64,000 nt of DNA from Bacteroidota bacterium. GTDB lineage: Bacteria; Bacteroidota; Bacteroidia; UBA8524. Position numbers and translations under genes: made by a program. The stretch's first letter is position 1, and every line of letters starts with the position of its first letter. Below, one piece after another: positions 1 through 8,690 of this stretch. The stretch is from the NCBI GenBank assembly GCA_008933805.1, contig WBUH01000012.1, forward strand, positions 87,431-151,430. Reading direction: 5' to 3'. The notes beneath the pieces are model-generated. The model was not told where the DNA came from, did no database searches, and saw nothing but the letters and a program-made list of their open reading frames with translations.

Positions 1-2
1 TC

Positions 3-641
3 AGAGGGAAAGAAGAGACTTGGGCAATAGCCATAGAAAGAGTTGGTTTTAATCCAAGAGCAGGAAATATCTTTTTGTCGATAACGTACTTTGGTAATTG
101 TTTAACCAATTTAGAAAGGTATAATAATTATGTATGTAATGATTATCAAATAGGTTTACTAAACGATGATGAAGTTGAGGAAACCATTGATGTTGATGTT
201 TTAAAAGAAGATGCAAAACATTGGACAATAAGAGGACAGAAAATCCCGCTGGTTTACACTAAAGCTGATTATAAAGATGCAGGTGTAAATATTAGCGATT
301 ATGATGCAAACGCAATAGGTGTAGAGGCTGTAGCAAGGGTGATAGCGTATAAACACAAAACTATTTTTTGTGCTACCGACCAAGAGTTGTATAAATCAAT
401 CCCAAGTAACTTAGATAAGATATTAGTATTAGATGAATGGTATCACATAGATTACCAACGTTTTTCAAATGAATTTCATTCTGAATCAATGAATGGAGAT
501 GAAGATAATGACAAACCGAGCAGTTATGAAACATGGCAAATGATAGCGGACGTTATTACAAGCGGTAATGCAAACTTATATAAACCGACATTGAAACCAA
601 ATACCCATTGGAGCAACTATCCTGAGTCGGGAACTTTTTAA
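3..641 (+). CDS. Uncharacterised protein, 5' end outside window (DUF7003-like)
   Basis: The frame is open from the first bases of the window, so the gene begins upstream. An internal TTG at 75 could be mistaken for its start, but the preceding codons read as ordinary protein (ETWAIAIERVGFNPRAG) that runs straight into ITYFGNCLTNL. About 212 residues are visible, acidic and soluble, with no signal peptide or membrane segment. Recurring features are a VRG/IRG-Q/K-IPL turn, ATDQELYKSIP and a conserved-looking LDEWYH near residue 145. From memory this resembles the uncharacterised DUF7003 family of Bacteroidota; no function is known to me. No terminator is evident before the next promoter at 734. 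Confidence 0.7.
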   Translation, partial: RGKEETWAIAIERVGFNPRAGNIFLSITYFGNCLTNLERYNNYVCNDYQIGLLNDDEVEETIDVDVLKEDAKHWTIRGQKIPLVYTKADYKDAGVNISDYDANAIGVEAVARVIAYKHKTIFCATDQELYKSIPSNLDKILVLDEWYHIDYQRFSNEFHSESMNGDEDNDKPSSYETWQMIADVITSGNANLYKPTLKPNTHWSNYPESGTF

Positions 642-733
642 AAGCAAGTGTCGTAGGGAACATTTTTGTTTCTAAAAACCTTCCACCTTCTGCGTCAAAA
701 AAACGTTAACAATTACAATCGTTAATAATAAAG

Positions 734-764
734 TTGGTACAAATGCTATTACTCAATATTTTTG
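734..764 (+). promoter_or_regulatory. Promoter of TPR lipoprotein gene (TTG-N20-TATTTTTG)
   Basis: TTG at 734-736 and TATTTTTG at 757-764 are separated by 20 bases and match the Bacteroidota -33/-7 consensus (TTTG, TAnnTTTG). The predicted transcript start near 770 lies downstream of TTG 734 and ATG 743, which excludes both as start codons and supports TTG 791. Confidence 0.6.
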
Positions 765-790
765 CACACCTTGCAACAAACGCAACACAC

Positions 791-1882
791 TTGATAAAAA
801 GTATAAAATATATTACCCCAAAACTGTTATTGGCAGCATTGCTAATGGCAGTATCGTTTTCGGCTTGTAAGAACAAAACCGGTGGCGAAGATGCCACAAA
901 GTCACTGGAAGACAGCCTAGCGGAGAAGTACGGCAAAGGCTCGGAAGTAATTGCTCAATTGAACGAAGACATAGCCAACTCACCCAACAATCCCGAGTTG
1001 TATTACCGCAGAGCATTGCAGTGGGCAAGGGAGGAAAACCCCGTAAAAGCTTTGCTGGATATTAAAAAAGCGGTGAGCATGGAGCCTGAAAATGCCTTAT
1101 ACAGGTTTGCATTGGGCGAGGTGTATTTTGCTAACGACAGCGTAACGGGTGCAATGGCATCGTTTAACAAAGCGGTAGAGCTTAAACCCGATTTTACCGA
1201 GGCTTTGCTTAAGCTGGGCGAGTTGCAAATGATATTGTTTCAGTATAGCGAGAGTAATACTACTTTTGATAAGTTGCTTGAGATTGACCCGAACAGTGCC
1301 GCTGCATACTATTATAAAGGTCGTAACTATGTGGGGATGAAGGATACCGTGCGGGGGATTATTCAATACAAAAAATCAGTATCGCTTGATAATGATTACT
1401 ACGAGGCTTATGTGCAACTAGGCAGTTTGTTTTCGGTAAAAGGAGGCAAAACCAATCTGAAACTTGCCGAAGAGTACTTTACCAATGCAATACGAATAAA
1501 AGAACTAAGTGCCGAGGCTTATTACGCAAGGGCATTAGTGTATTATGATATGTCGGCGTTTGATATGAACGCCTATGATAAAGCAAGAGCCGATTATGAA
1601 AAGGTATTGGCTATCGACCCTGATGATTACCGCCCGTATTCGGGCATTGGGTTGATAAACCTGAACCTTAACCAGTTTGAAAAAGCCATTGAAGCTTTTG
1701 ATAAAGCATTGATAATGAAACCTGATTATGTGCGAGGATATTATCTGCGTGCATTAACTTATGAAAGTAAGGGAGATTACCCCAGTGCGATAAAAGATTA
1801 CGAACAGGTAGTATCAATGGATGGCGATTATGTTGCAGCCAAAGAAGCTTTGGCTGAGTTGAAAAAGAAAACACGTAAATAA
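791..1882 (+). CDS. TPR-repeat lipoprotein
   Basis: A tetratricopeptide-repeat lipoprotein, probably an inner- or outer-membrane-anchored scaffold. The TTG at 791 gives a textbook signal: basic start ([11 protein letters not shown]), hydrophobic core [10 protein letters not shown], lipobox SFSAC, then KNK. About seven 34-residue TPR units follow, recognisable by [72 protein letters not shown] and [27 protein letters not shown]. Length about 363 residues. The longer reading from TTG 734 overlaps the promoter and is rejected. The stop is 5 bases before thrS, so the two may be cotranscribed. The partner protein is unknown; TPR proteins of this kind often assist envelope assembly in this phylum (inference). 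Confidence 0.85.
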   Translation: MIKSIKYITPKLLLAALLMAVSFSACKNKTGGEDATKSLEDSLAEKYGKGSEVIAQLNEDIANSPNNPELYYRRALQWAREENPVKALLDIKKAVSMEPENALYRFALGEVYFANDSVTGAMASFNKAVELKPDFTEALLKLGELQMILFQYSESNTTFDKLLEIDPNSAAAYYYKGRNYVGMKDTVRGIIQYKKSVSLDNDYYEAYVQLGSLFSVKGGKTNLKLAEEYFTNAIRIKELSAEAYYARALVYYDMSAFDMNAYDKARADYEKVLAIDPDDYRPYSGIGLINLNLNQFEKAIEAFDKALIMKPDYVRGYYLRALTYESKGDYPSAIKDYEQVVSMDGDYVAAKEALAELKKKTRK

Positions 1883-1887
1883 CAGCG

Positions 1888-3816
1888 ATGATAAAAATTA
1901 CATTCCCGGATGGAGCCGTGAGGGAATACGCCGAGGGCGTATCACCCATGGAGGTAGCTAAGTCTATTAGCGAAGGGCTGGCGCGCAACGTGCTGGCAGC
2001 AGAAGTAAACGGAAAACGCACCGAAGCATCAACACCAATAACAACAGATGCTTCAATAAAACTATTTACGTGGAAAGATACGGACGGTAAAGAAGCTTTC
2101 TGGCACTCATCGGCGCATTTGTTGGCTGAAGCAGTGCAAAGCATTTTCCCCAAAGCTAAATTTGGTATTGGTCCCGCTATAGAAAACGGTTTTTACTACG
2201 ATATTGATTTTGGTGGTGAGCCTGTTAATGCTGAGGTACTAACAAAGTTAGAAGAAAAGATGAAGGAGTTGGCCAAGCAAGACAATGCTTACGTGATGAG
2301 CGATATTAGCAAGGCCGATGCTATCGACTATTTTACCAAGAAAGGAGATAACCTTAAACTTGATTTGTTACAGGATTTGCCCGACGGTGAAATAACTTTT
2401 TGCACCCAAGGCAGCTTTACCGATTTGTGCCGCGGTTTTCATATCCCATCAACAGGGTTTATAAAGGCAGTTAAACTGCTGAATATTGCAGGAGCTTACT
2501 GGCGCGGTGATGAACGCAACCAACAACTTACCCGTATATACGGTATTACATTCCCCAAGCAAAGCGAGTTGGATGAATACCTGCACTTGTTGGAAGAGGC
2601 AAAACGCCGCGACCACCGCAAGTTGGGTAAAGAACTTGAGTTGTTTACTTTTAGCGAGAATGTAGGCCCCGGTTTACCGTTGTGGTTACCTAAAGGAGCG
2701 TTGATACGTGAAAGGCTGACTAAGTTTATGCAGACTTCGCAAACCGATAGGGGATACCTACCCGTTATTACTCCACATATCGGTAAAAAAGAGTTGTATG
2801 TAACCAGCGGTCACTACGAAAAATATGGTAAAGATTCTTTCCAGCCCATCAAAACCCCCGATGTGGATGAGGAATTTTTGCTAAAACCAATGAACTGCCC
2901 GCACCATTGCGAGATTTATAAATTCAAACCCCACTCATACAAAGATTTGCCTTTGCGTTTTGCTGAGTTTGGTACGGTGTACCGTTACGAGCAAAGCGGT
3001 GAGTTGAACGGTTTGACCCGTGTGCGCGGATTTACCCAAGACGATGCCCACATTTTCTGCCGTCCCGACCAAGTAAAGGATGAATTTAAAAATGTGATTG
3101 ACTTAGTAATGCACGTTTTTGCCAAACTTGGTTTTGAGAAGTTTACTGCCCAAATATCGTTGCGCGATAAAGAAGACCGCAGCAAATACATTGGTACTGA
3201 AGAAAACTGGGAAAAGGCTGAAAATGCAATTATTGAGGCTGCTGCCGAAAAAGGACTTGTTACGGTTACCGAATACGGTGAGGCTGCTTTTTACGGTCCT
3301 AAGCTTGACTTTATGGTGAAGGATGCCTTGGGTCGCCAATGGCAATTGGGAACCATACAGGTGGATTACAACCTGCCTGAGCGCTTTAAATTGGAGTACA
3401 TAGGTGAGGATAACCAAAAACACCGCCCCGTAATGATTCACCGCGCACCGTTTGGTTCGTTGGAACGTTTCTTTGCTATTTTGACCGAACATTGCGCCGG
3501 TAACTTCCCGCTTTGGCTAAGTCCGGAGCAAGTTGCAGTGTTGCCGATAAGTGATAAGTTTCAAAATTATGCTGAAAGTGTTTTAAATTATCTTAAAAAG
3601 TACGATATTCGCGGCTTCGTTGACGGACGGGCTGAGAAAATCGGTAAGAAAATCCGCGACGCAGAAGTAGGGAAGATACCTGTGATGTTGGTAGTAGGGG
3701 AGAAAGAAGAAGGAGAAAGTAAAGTGTCTGTCCGTAGGCATGGCATGGGTGATGTTGGATCGTTCTCGTTGCAGGATTTTGTAGCCTACTTTAACCAATT
3801 GATTGACGAAAACTAA
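1888..3816 (+). CDS. thrS: Threonyl-tRNA synthetase
   Basis: Charges tRNA-Thr with threonine in the cytoplasm. At 642 residues it has the usual length and order of parts: TGS domain (about 1-62, [13 protein letters not shown]), the editing domain with HSSAH around residue 72 and a second part around [16 protein letters not shown], then the class II catalytic core with MNCPHH at 335-340 (C337 is the expected zinc ligand), [30 protein letters not shown], and the C-terminal anticodon-binding domain ([14 protein letters not shown]). ATG start 5 bases after the TPR gene. It heads the conserved thrS-infC-rpmI-rplT order. In many bacteria this cluster is autoregulated; no T-box or operator is seen here. 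Confidence 0.97.
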   Translation: MIKITFPDGAVREYAEGVSPMEVAKSISEGLARNVLAAEVNGKRTEASTPITTDASIKLFTWKDTDGKEAFWHSSAHLLAEAVQSIFPKAKFGIGPAIENGFYYDIDFGGEPVNAEVLTKLEEKMKELAKQDNAYVMSDISKADAIDYFTKKGDNLKLDLLQDLPDGEITFCTQGSFTDLCRGFHIPSTGFIKAVKLLNIAGAYWRGDERNQQLTRIYGITFPKQSELDEYLHLLEEAKRRDHRKLGKELELFTFSENVGPGLPLWLPKGALIRERLTKFMQTSQTDRGYLPVITPHIGKKELYVTSGHYEKYGKDSFQPIKTPDVDEEFLLKPMNCPHHCEIYKFKPHSYKDLPLRFAEFGTVYRYEQSGELNGLTRVRGFTQDDAHIFCRPDQVKDEFKNVIDLVMHVFAKLGFEKFTAQISLRDKEDRSKYIGTEENWEKAENAIIEAAAEKGLVTVTEYGEAAFYGPKLDFMVKDALGRQWQLGTIQVDYNLPERFKLEYIGEDNQKHRPVMIHRAPFGSLERFFAILTEHCAGNFPLWLSPEQVAVLPISDKFQNYAESVLNYLKKYDIRGFVDGRAEKIGKKIRDAEVGKIPVMLVVGEKEEGESKVSVRRHGMGDVGSFSLQDFVAYFNQLIDEN

Positions 3817-3823
3817 AATTAAC

Positions 3824-3836
3824 GGAGGTATATATT
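3824..3836 (+). promoter_or_regulatory. Shine-Dalgarno and ATT start of infC
   Basis: GGAGG at 3824-3828 lies five bases before an ATT at 3834-3836. No ATG, GTG or TTG occurs in this frame before the TTG at 3945, which falls inside the conserved IF3 N-terminal domain. This is the arrangement known from other bacteria, where IF3 represses its own AUU-initiated mRNA. Confidence 0.8.
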
Positions 3837-4406
3837 AGCTTACCTAACAAGCCGGGTGGTAATGGCCCCCGAAACTTCAGGACTCCAAGGAGGCTTGAAC
3901 CTGAACACAGGATTAACGAACGTATCACAGCTACCGAAGTAAGGTTGGTTGGTGAGAACATTGAGCAGGGTGTTTACCCTACCCGAAAAGCGTTAGAAAT
4001 TGCACGCGAACTAGAGATAGACTTGGTTGAAATATCACCCAATGCTACTCCGCCGGTTTGCCGTATAGTGGATTATAAAAAATTCCTTTACGAGCAAAAG
4101 AAAAAACAAAAAGAAATGAAGGCCAACTCCGTGAAATCGGTAGTGAAGGAGATTAGGTTCGGCCCCAATACAGATGAGCATGATGTTGATTTTAAATTAA
4201 AACATGCCATCAAATTTTTGAGCGAAGGTGCTAAAGTACGTGCCTATGTATTTTACAGGGGACGTGCCATTGTTTACAAAGAACGTGGCGAAGTATTGTT
4301 GTTACAATTTGCCGAGAGTTTGGCCGAGTATGGTAAAGTAGAGATGATGCCAAAACTTGAAGGTAAAAAGATGATAATGATGATTGCCCCTAAGCCTAAA
4401 AAGTAG
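3834..4406 (+). CDS. infC: Translation initiation factor IF-3 (ATT start)
   Basis: Prevents premature 50S joining and discriminates against non-standard start codons. Starting at ATT 3834 the product has 190 residues. It opens with a short basic leader ([19 protein letters not shown]), then [19 protein letters not shown], the canonical IF3 N-terminal domain. The linker helix ([18 protein letters not shown]) and C-terminal domain ([22 protein letters not shown], ending MMIAPKPKK) follow. A start at TTG 3945 would remove about 37 residues including EHRIN and is rejected. Inferred regulation: IF3 proofreads AUU, so low IF3 raises its own synthesis, as in E. coli. It lies 17 bases after thrS and 94 bases before rpmI. 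Confidence 0.93.
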   Translation: MSLPNKPGGNGPRNFRTPRRLEPEHRINERITATEVRLVGENIEQGVYPTRKALEIARELEIDLVEISPNATPPVCRIVDYKKFLYEQKKKQKEMKANSVKSVVKEIRFGPNTDEHDVDFKLKHAIKFLSEGAKVRAYVFYRGRAIVYKERGEVLLLQFAESLAEYGKVEMMPKLEGKKMIMMIAPKPKK

Positions 4407-4500
4407 TTTTCAGTTGTTTGTTTTCGGTTAAAACCATAGGAAACAGAGAGCTGGTTGCAGAAATATTAAATATTAAACAACGATTTAAACAGATATAGCA

Positions 4501-4701
4501 ATGCCAAAGATGAAAACAGTATCGGGTGCCAAGAAGCGTTTCAGGGTAACCGGTAGCGGAAAAATAAGGATGAACCACTCGTTCAAACGTCACATCCTTA
4601 CTAAAAAAGGTACTAAGCAAAAACGTAACCTTACTTATGCAGCTTACGTTTGCAAAGCCGATATGAACAATGTTGAGCTAATGCTTACCATTGGTAAATA
4701 A
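4501..4701 (+). CDS. rpmI: 50S ribosomal protein L35
   Basis: Small, very basic 66-residue protein of the large subunit. Typical L35 sequence: [20 protein letters not shown], then KHIL-like [15 protein letters not shown]. Length matches the family. Placed between infC and rplT, as in most bacteria. The C-terminus ([14 protein letters not shown]) is a little divergent, which is normal for this phylum. Confidence 0.95.
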   Translation: MPKMKTVSGAKKRFRVTGSGKIRMNHSFKRHILTKKGTKQKRNLTYAAYVCKADMNNVELMLTIGK

Positions 4702-4741
4702 TTTTAAACCAATTTTTTAACACCGGGATTTAGCCTTAAGT

Positions 4742-4759
4742 CTCCGATTTCAATCGGGG
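4742..4759 (+). other. Hairpin in the rpmI-rplT spacer
   Basis: CTCCGAT (4742-4748) pairs with ATCGGGG (4753-4759) around a TTCA loop, seven pairs including one G-U. It stands 25 bases before rplT with no T-run, so it is not a terminator. It could be an L20-binding leader element or an RNase processing site; this is inference only. Confidence 0.35.
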
Positions 4760-4784
4760 CGCTAACTACCAAAAAATAAATACT

Positions 4785-5129
4785 ATGCCACGTTCAGTCA
4801 ACTCCGTTGCCTCGCGCAAAAGAAGAAAAAAAGTCCTTGAGTTAGCCAAAGGCTACTGGGGCGCTCGCAAAAATGTATGGACAGTTGCCAAAACCACTGT
4901 AGAGAAGGGTTTGCAATATGCCTACCGCGACCGTAAAACCAAAAAACGCAATTTCCGTGCTTTGTGGATTCAGCGTATTAACGCTGCTACCCGCCAAGAA
5001 GGTATGAGCTACTCGGTATTTATGGGTAAAGTACACGATAAAAACATCGGTCTTAACCGTAAAGCACTTGCCGATTTAGCAATGAACAACCCTGAAGCTT
5101 TTAAAGCGGTTGTTAATGCTGTAAAATAA
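4785..5129 (+). CDS. rplT: 50S ribosomal protein L20
   Basis: Binds 23S rRNA and is needed early in 50S assembly. It has 114 residues, the usual length, with the signature [35 protein letters not shown] in pieces, [24 protein letters not shown] and [11 protein letters not shown]. Last gene of the thrS-infC-rpmI-rplT block, ended by a strong terminator at 5155. In several phyla L20 represses this operon by binding the leader of rpmI or rplT; whether that happens here is unknown, but a hairpin lies in the preceding spacer. Confidence 0.97.
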   Translation: MPRSVNSVASRKRRKKVLELAKGYWGARKNVWTVAKTTVEKGLQYAYRDRKTKKRNFRALWIQRINAATRQEGMSYSVFMGKVHDKNIGLNRKALADLAMNNPEAFKAVVNAVK

Positions 5130-5154
5130 GTAAGTTCATTACTTCTAGATATAC

Positions 5155-5181
5155 AAAAGGGGCTTTATGCCCCTTTTTTTA
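5155..5181. terminator. Bidirectional terminator between rplT and rlmH
   Basis: AAAAGGGGC, loop TTTAT, GCCCC, then seven or more T. The A-run before the stem gives a T-run on the other strand, so it can end both rplT (+) and rlmH (-). Confidence 0.85.
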
Positions 5182-5203
5182 TTTCTATCAAGTGAATTAC
5201 AGA

Positions 5204-5677
5204 TTAAACGTGGTGATACGGTTCTCCCTTTAATATCGTAAAGGCGCGATACAGCTGTTCAGCAAAAATAAGGCGTACCATTTGATGCGAGAAGGTAAGA
5301 GGTGATAGTGAAACTTTGGCATCGGCACGGTTGTAAACTTCTTCGCTAAAACCATAAGCCCCTCCGATTACAAATACAATTTGCTGGGCACCCCTGTTCA
5401 ATAATTTCTGAACAAAATCAGCCAGTTGCGGCGATGTATATTGTTTACCGTTTTCGTCCAACAGTACCAAAATATCCCCTTGTCCTAATGTTTCTAAAAT
5501 CAGTTTACCTTCTTTCTCTTTCAGTTCCTCTTTGCTCAGGTTCTTCGCATTTTTTATATCGGGCAAGGTTTGGGTCTCAAAACGGCAATAGTGTTTTAGT
5601 CGGCCTGCATAAATGCTAATACCTTCTTCCAAATACTTATCGGCAGTTTTGCCTATCCACAATAGTTTTATTTTCAA
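5204..5677 (-). CDS. rlmH: 23S rRNA (pseudouridine1915-N3)-methyltransferase RlmH
   Basis: SPOUT-class methyltransferase acting on helix 69 of 23S rRNA in assembled ribosomes. It has 157 residues, the family length. Diagnostic parts are the N-terminal strand KIKLLWIGKTADKYLEEGI, the cofactor-knot segment VFVIGGAYGFSEEV, and the C-terminal LSPLTFSHQMVRLIFAEQLYRAFTILKGEPYHH, which is nearly invariant in RlmH. ATG start. It converges on rplT. Upstream it is separated from copA by an interspersed palindromic repeat. Confidence 0.96.
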   Translation of the reverse strand: MKIKLLWIGKTADKYLEEGISIYAGRLKHYCRFETQTLPDIKNAKNLSKEELKEKEGKLILETLGQGDILVLLDENGKQYTSPQLADFVQKLLNRGAQQIVFVIGGAYGFSEEVYNRADAKVSLSPLTFSHQMVRLIFAEQLYRAFTILKGEPYHHV

Positions 5678-5701
5678 AATGTATTTTATTTTTTGCCTAT
5701 T

Positions 5702-5786
5702 CGTCTTTGCGAGAAAGCCGTCTTCGGCTGACGAAGCAATCTGTTTCCTATACTCCGAGATTGCTTCGGAAGACCTCGCAATGACG
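5702..5786. repeat. Interspersed palindromic repeat, complete copy
   Basis: The left arm reads CGTCTTTGCGAG and later CGAAGCAATCT. The right arm is its inverse: AGATTGCTTCG and then CTCGCAATGACG (5775-5786). Together they form an imperfect palindrome of about 85 bases. The same words recur near 39870-39908, 49362-49400 and 50721-50805. This copy sits between rlmH and copA. Confidence 0.8.
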
Positions 5787-5794
5787 CTGTACTT

Positions 5795-7639
5795 TTACCC
5801 AATCTTACGCCACTTTAGGCGAAGCGAGTTGCCAATTACTACCACATCACTAAAAGCCATGCTTAATGCACCCAGCATGGGACTTAGGTAGCCCATAGCT
5901 GCCAATGGTATCGCCACTACGTTATAGGCCAATGCCCACAACAGGTTTTGCTTAATAGTACTGTAGGTTTTTGTACCAATGTGGTAGGCGGCCACCAGTT
6001 TATCCAGTTGGTTGCCAATAAGTACTATGTTGGCGCTTTGGCGGGCGGCATCCGTAGCATTTGATAGCGTAATGCCGATATCAGCCTGTGTAAGGGCGGG
6101 GGCATCATTAATCCCGTCGCCAACCATGGCCAGCTTGCCTTGTTGCGAAAGCTCTTTCAGTTTGCTTAGTTTATCCTCCGGCAGTTGACTGTGGTAAAAC
6201 TCTTTTAGTCCCAAACGTTCGGCAACAAAGCTGCATTTCTTTTCATTATCTCCGCTCAACATTAGTGTGCGGATGCCTTTACTGTTTAAAAAGTCTATTA
6301 CCGTTTTGGCTTCGGGGCGTACTTGGTCTTCAATATCAAAAGACGCTACCACCATTTTGTTGTAGCTAAGAAATATATCGGCATCATGTTTTATCTCGCC
6401 AGTATTGTCATCAACAAAATCACGGCTGCCCAAACGGTACACAATACCGGTGGCATCTTCGGCCATAATACCTTTGCCCTTAATTTCTTCCACCTTCATA
6501 AACTCCATTTTGCGCCAGTTCCAATCTTTGTAGTCTTCTACAATCGATTTGGCAATGGGGTGGTTGCTCACAGTTTCTAAACTGTATATCACTGATTTTG
6601 CAACAAAATCAGCGTAGTTGTAAGTGGTAAAGTTTTTTATACGGAAACGTCCGGTGGTAAGTGTTCCTGTTTTGTCAAACACTACGGTTTTTACTTTGCC
6701 CAGTTCTTCAATAGTGCCGGCACCTTTTATCAATATCTGGTTTTGCGCCGCACGACCCAAGCCTACCATTACTGCTGTAGGTGTTGCCAATCCCATAGCG
6801 CAGGGACAAGAAATTACCAGCACGGCAATAGAGCGCAGCAGAGAGCCTGTGGCATCTACGCCAAAAGCAAAATAGGAGAGCAGGAAGGTAAGCAGGGCTA
6901 ATCCCAGTACTACGGGTACAAATACCAAACTTACTTTATCACTGAATTTCTGTATAGGTGGTTTATGTGTTTGAGCATCTTTTACGGCTTGGGTAATTTT
7001 TGCTAAAAGGGTATCGCTACCTACCGCTGTTGCCTTGTAGTGTATTTTACCGTGATTAACCACAGTGCCGCTGACTACAGGCTTGTCTTTGTCTTTAAAT
7101 ACGGGCATACTTTCTCCCGTAATGGCCGATTCGTCAATTTCGCCGTCGCCGTTTATTACAGTTCCATCCACTGCAATACTGTCACCCGTGGTGGCTTCAA
7201 TCACATCACCTACTTTAATGTTTTTAAGTTCGGTAGTTTGTATTTCTGTGTGATTGGTAAGCAGGTTGTGAACCACCTTTTTCACCTTGGCAGGTTGTAA
7301 TTTGTTCAACTCTTCAATGGCAGTTGTGGTGCGGGTAACTGCACGCTTTTCAATCAGGTTGCCAAGTAATACAAGAGTGATAATGGTTGCGGCGGTTTCA
7401 AAAAACAGGTAGTTTTTTTGTTCGGGCAGGCCTTCAAAAACTACCGAACCCCAAATACTGTAAACAAATGCCGAGAAAGAACCTAAAAATATCAGTACAT
7501 CCATGTTGGGCGCACCAACTCTGGTAGAGTGATATGCACTTTTGCCAAAGTGGATGATGCCGATTGCCATTACAGGCAGGCACAAGATAAACTGCACCCT
7601 TGGGTCGTGCAAAAAATGCCACGACACAGCCATGTGCAA
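5795..7639 (-). CDS. copA: Copper-translocating P-type ATPase (main part, frameshifted)
   Basis: P1B-type ATPase exporting Cu(I) across the inner membrane. Visible parts in order: membrane helices, the TGES actuator motif (ITGESMP), metal-site SCPCAMGLATP, phosphorylation motif DKTGTLT, HP motif (SNHPIA), and hinge GDGINDAPALTQADIG, ending in two helices. The frame stays open upstream of the listed start to the A-run at 7706-7715. It encodes RLSLFSLEAKFIISLLFSIPLVLH in pieces, the missing first membrane helix. An independent start at 7639 or 7633 would cut through that helix. I infer that the protein is normally made as a fusion with the HMA domain encoded at 7699-7950, through a -1 shift, giving roughly 718 residues, the usual CopA size. 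Confidence 0.93.
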   Translation of the reverse strand: MHMAVSWHFLHDPRVQFILCLPVMAIGIIHFGKSAYHSTRVGAPNMDVLIFLGSFSAFVYSIWGSVVFEGLPEQKNYLFFETAATIITLVLLGNLIEKRAVTRTTTAIEELNKLQPAKVKKVVHNLLTNHTEIQTTELKNIKVGDVIEATTGDSIAVDGTVINGDGEIDESAITGESMPVFKDKDKPVVSGTVVNHGKIHYKATAVGSDTLLAKITQAVKDAQTHKPPIQKFSDKVSLVFVPVVLGLALLTFLLSYFAFGVDATGSLLRSIAVLVISCPCAMGLATPTAVMVGLGRAAQNQILIKGAGTIEELGKVKTVVFDKTGTLTTGRFRIKNFTTYNYADFVAKSVIYSLETVSNHPIAKSIVEDYKDWNWRKMEFMKVEEIKGKGIMAEDATGIVYRLGSRDFVDDNTGEIKHDADIFLSYNKMVVASFDIEDQVRPEAKTVIDFLNSKGIRTLMLSGDNEKKCSFVAERLGLKEFYHSQLPEDKLSKLKELSQQGKLAMVGDGINDAPALTQADIGITLSNATDAARQSANIVLIGNQLDKLVAAYHIGTKTYSTIKQNLLWALAYNVVAIPLAAMGYLSPMLGALSMAFSDVVVIGNSLRLKWRKIG

Positions 7640-7679
7640 TACTAAAGGAATAGAAAACAGTAAAGAAATTATGAATTTG

Positions 7680-7715
7680 GCCTCAAGCGAGAATAAGCTC
7701 AGGCGTTTTTTTTTT
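7680..7715 (-). other. Putative -1 frameshift site: A10 run plus hairpin
   Basis: On the coding strand ten consecutive A (7715-7706) precede the zero-frame codons AAC GCC TGA. One base after the run, GCCTGAGC (7704-7697) and GCTTGAGGC (7688-7680) form an eight-pair stem with one bulged G and an 8-base loop. A -1 slip on the run joins the HMA frame to the ATPase frame exactly. Confidence 0.65.
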
Positions 7716-7950
7716 CAGAAGCGGTTGCTTTGTCTTTTACTACGGTATAGCCTAATCCTTCTATATTGTTTATCAGGGCATCTACAGACACATTGGTGTC
7801 TTTTAAAAACTTGGCTTCGTTGGTAGCATAGCTAACCACTACATCTTTAGCCCCGCCACGTTCCAATACCTTTTGCACGCTCATAGCGCAGCTGTTACAG
7901 GTCATGCCGTGTACTTCTAATTCAACCGTTTGCAATTTTTCGTTTTGCAT
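7699..7950 (-). CDS. HMA copper-binding domain / CopZ-like short product of copA
   Basis: An 83-residue heavy-metal-associated domain with the ligand motif GMTCNSC (C18, C21) and the usual beta-alpha-beta pattern ending GLGYTVV. In the zero frame it stops three codons after a run of ten A. The stop-proximal tail KATASEKKNA looks like the linker between an HMA domain and a membrane helix. It could work alone as a Cu(I) chaperone. It could also be the N-terminal domain of the adjacent ATPase reached by frameshifting. ATG start, with a promoter box four bases upstream. A sequencing error in the homopolymer would make the two one ordinary gene. Confidence 0.85.
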   Translation of the reverse strand: MQNEKLQTVELEVHGMTCNSCAMSVQKVLERGGAKDVVVSYATNEAKFLKDTNVSVDALINNIEGLGYTVVKDKATASEKKNA

Positions 7951-7954
7951 GATA

Positions 7955-7962
7955 CAAATTTA
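7955..7962 (-). promoter_or_regulatory. -7 box of the copA/HMA gene, leaderless spacing
   Basis: The minus strand reads TAAATTTG, then TATC, then ATG. The box matches TAnnTTTG and lies exactly four bases before the start, so transcription should begin at or next to the ATG. No clear -33 TTG is seen. Confidence 0.55.
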
Positions 7963-8044
7963 CGTGATTTTGCTTGTGAAATAAGTGACTTTAATCATCC
8001 ACGAGCGTATAATCTTAACAAGTAGCAGTTTTATTTGTTTAAAC

Positions 8045-8536
8045 CTATCGGGTTAATTCTTTTATAAGGTTTTTGTACTCAGGGTACTTGTTTGCAAGGG
8101 ATTCATAGTCAGCTAACTCAAAATCAGCAAAATCAAAACCTGGGGCAACAGTACAACCTACTAGGGCGTACCCTTCACCCTCAACCCGCGAGCCAAACCA
8201 ACTTCCCGCTTTGATAGTTGTTTGAAACTGCTCACCCTTATCATAATCCCTTCCCAAACGGTGGGTAATGAGGGTTCCGTTTTCTTCGATTTCATAAACT
8301 GTAAGAGTAAAACCTTCGTAAAAGTGCCAGCCTTCGTCAGCAGCTATGCGGTGAAAAGCCGAAAACTGTCCGTTTTGCAGTAGAAAGTAAATTGAGGTAC
8401 TTGCATTGCGCGTGCCTTTGAAGGCAGGCGGTAAGTTTTGCAGTAGTAGCGGAGAGCGGAACACTTCTTTAAATGCACCGCCCTCCACGTGGCTTTCAAG
8501 CCCTAATTTTTCAATCCAATATGCAGCAGATTTCAT
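8045..8536 (-). CDS. Cupin superfamily protein (DUF985-like)
   Basis: About 163 residues. A longer reading from 8710 runs through the tRNA-His gene and a terminator, so the start is taken at ATG 8536 (MKSAAYWIEKLGL). The sequence is a compact cupin of the DUF985/YML079-like type: SHVEGGAFKEVFRS, TSIYFLLQNGQFSAFHRIAADEGWHFYEG, a glycine-rich turn SWFGSRVEGEG, and VGCTVAPGFDFADFELAD near the end. Conserved His and Glu in FHRIAADEGWHFYEG would line the small-molecule pocket. Enzymatic role unknown to me. No signal peptide. Confidence 0.85.
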   Translation of the reverse strand: MKSAAYWIEKLGLESHVEGGAFKEVFRSPLLLQNLPPAFKGTRNASTSIYFLLQNGQFSAFHRIAADEGWHFYEGFTLTVYEIEENGTLITHRLGRDYDKGEQFQTTIKAGSWFGSRVEGEGYALVGCTVAPGFDFADFELADYESLANKYPEYKNLIKELTR

Positions 8537-8577
8537 CAAGGTAAAAATAATGTTTTTGAGGCTTGGCAAGGGTAAAA

Positions 8578-8607
8578 TAAAAAAGCCCTGCATTTGCAGG
8601 GCTTTAA
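8578..8607 (-). terminator. Terminator of tRNA-His
   Basis: On the minus strand GCCCTGCA pairs with TGCAGGGC and is followed by TTTTTTATTTT. It lies directly 3' of the tRNA. A T-stretch on the plus strand would also let it act in that direction. Confidence 0.8.
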
Positions 8608-8615
8608 TTTTTTGG

Positions 8616-8690
8616 GGCGGATGATCGGGATCGAACCGACTACCTCTTGAACCACAATCAAGCGCTCTAACCGAATGAGCTACAACCGCC
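8616..8690 (-). tRNA. tRNA-His (GTG)
   Basis: Reads as a cloverleaf on the minus strand: an extra 5' G (the G-1 typical of tRNA-His), D-arm GCTC...GAGC, anticodon stem CTTGA/TCAAG around loop TTGTGGT (anticodon GTG), and a T-arm with TTCGATC. CCA is not encoded. One oddity: acceptor positions 5 and 68 are both T, a mismatch in an otherwise paired stem. Confidence 0.93.

Noticed and set aside
734..790. N-terminal extension of the TPR lipoprotein
   Set aside because: Overlaps the -33/-7 promoter and would bury the signal peptide inside the protein.
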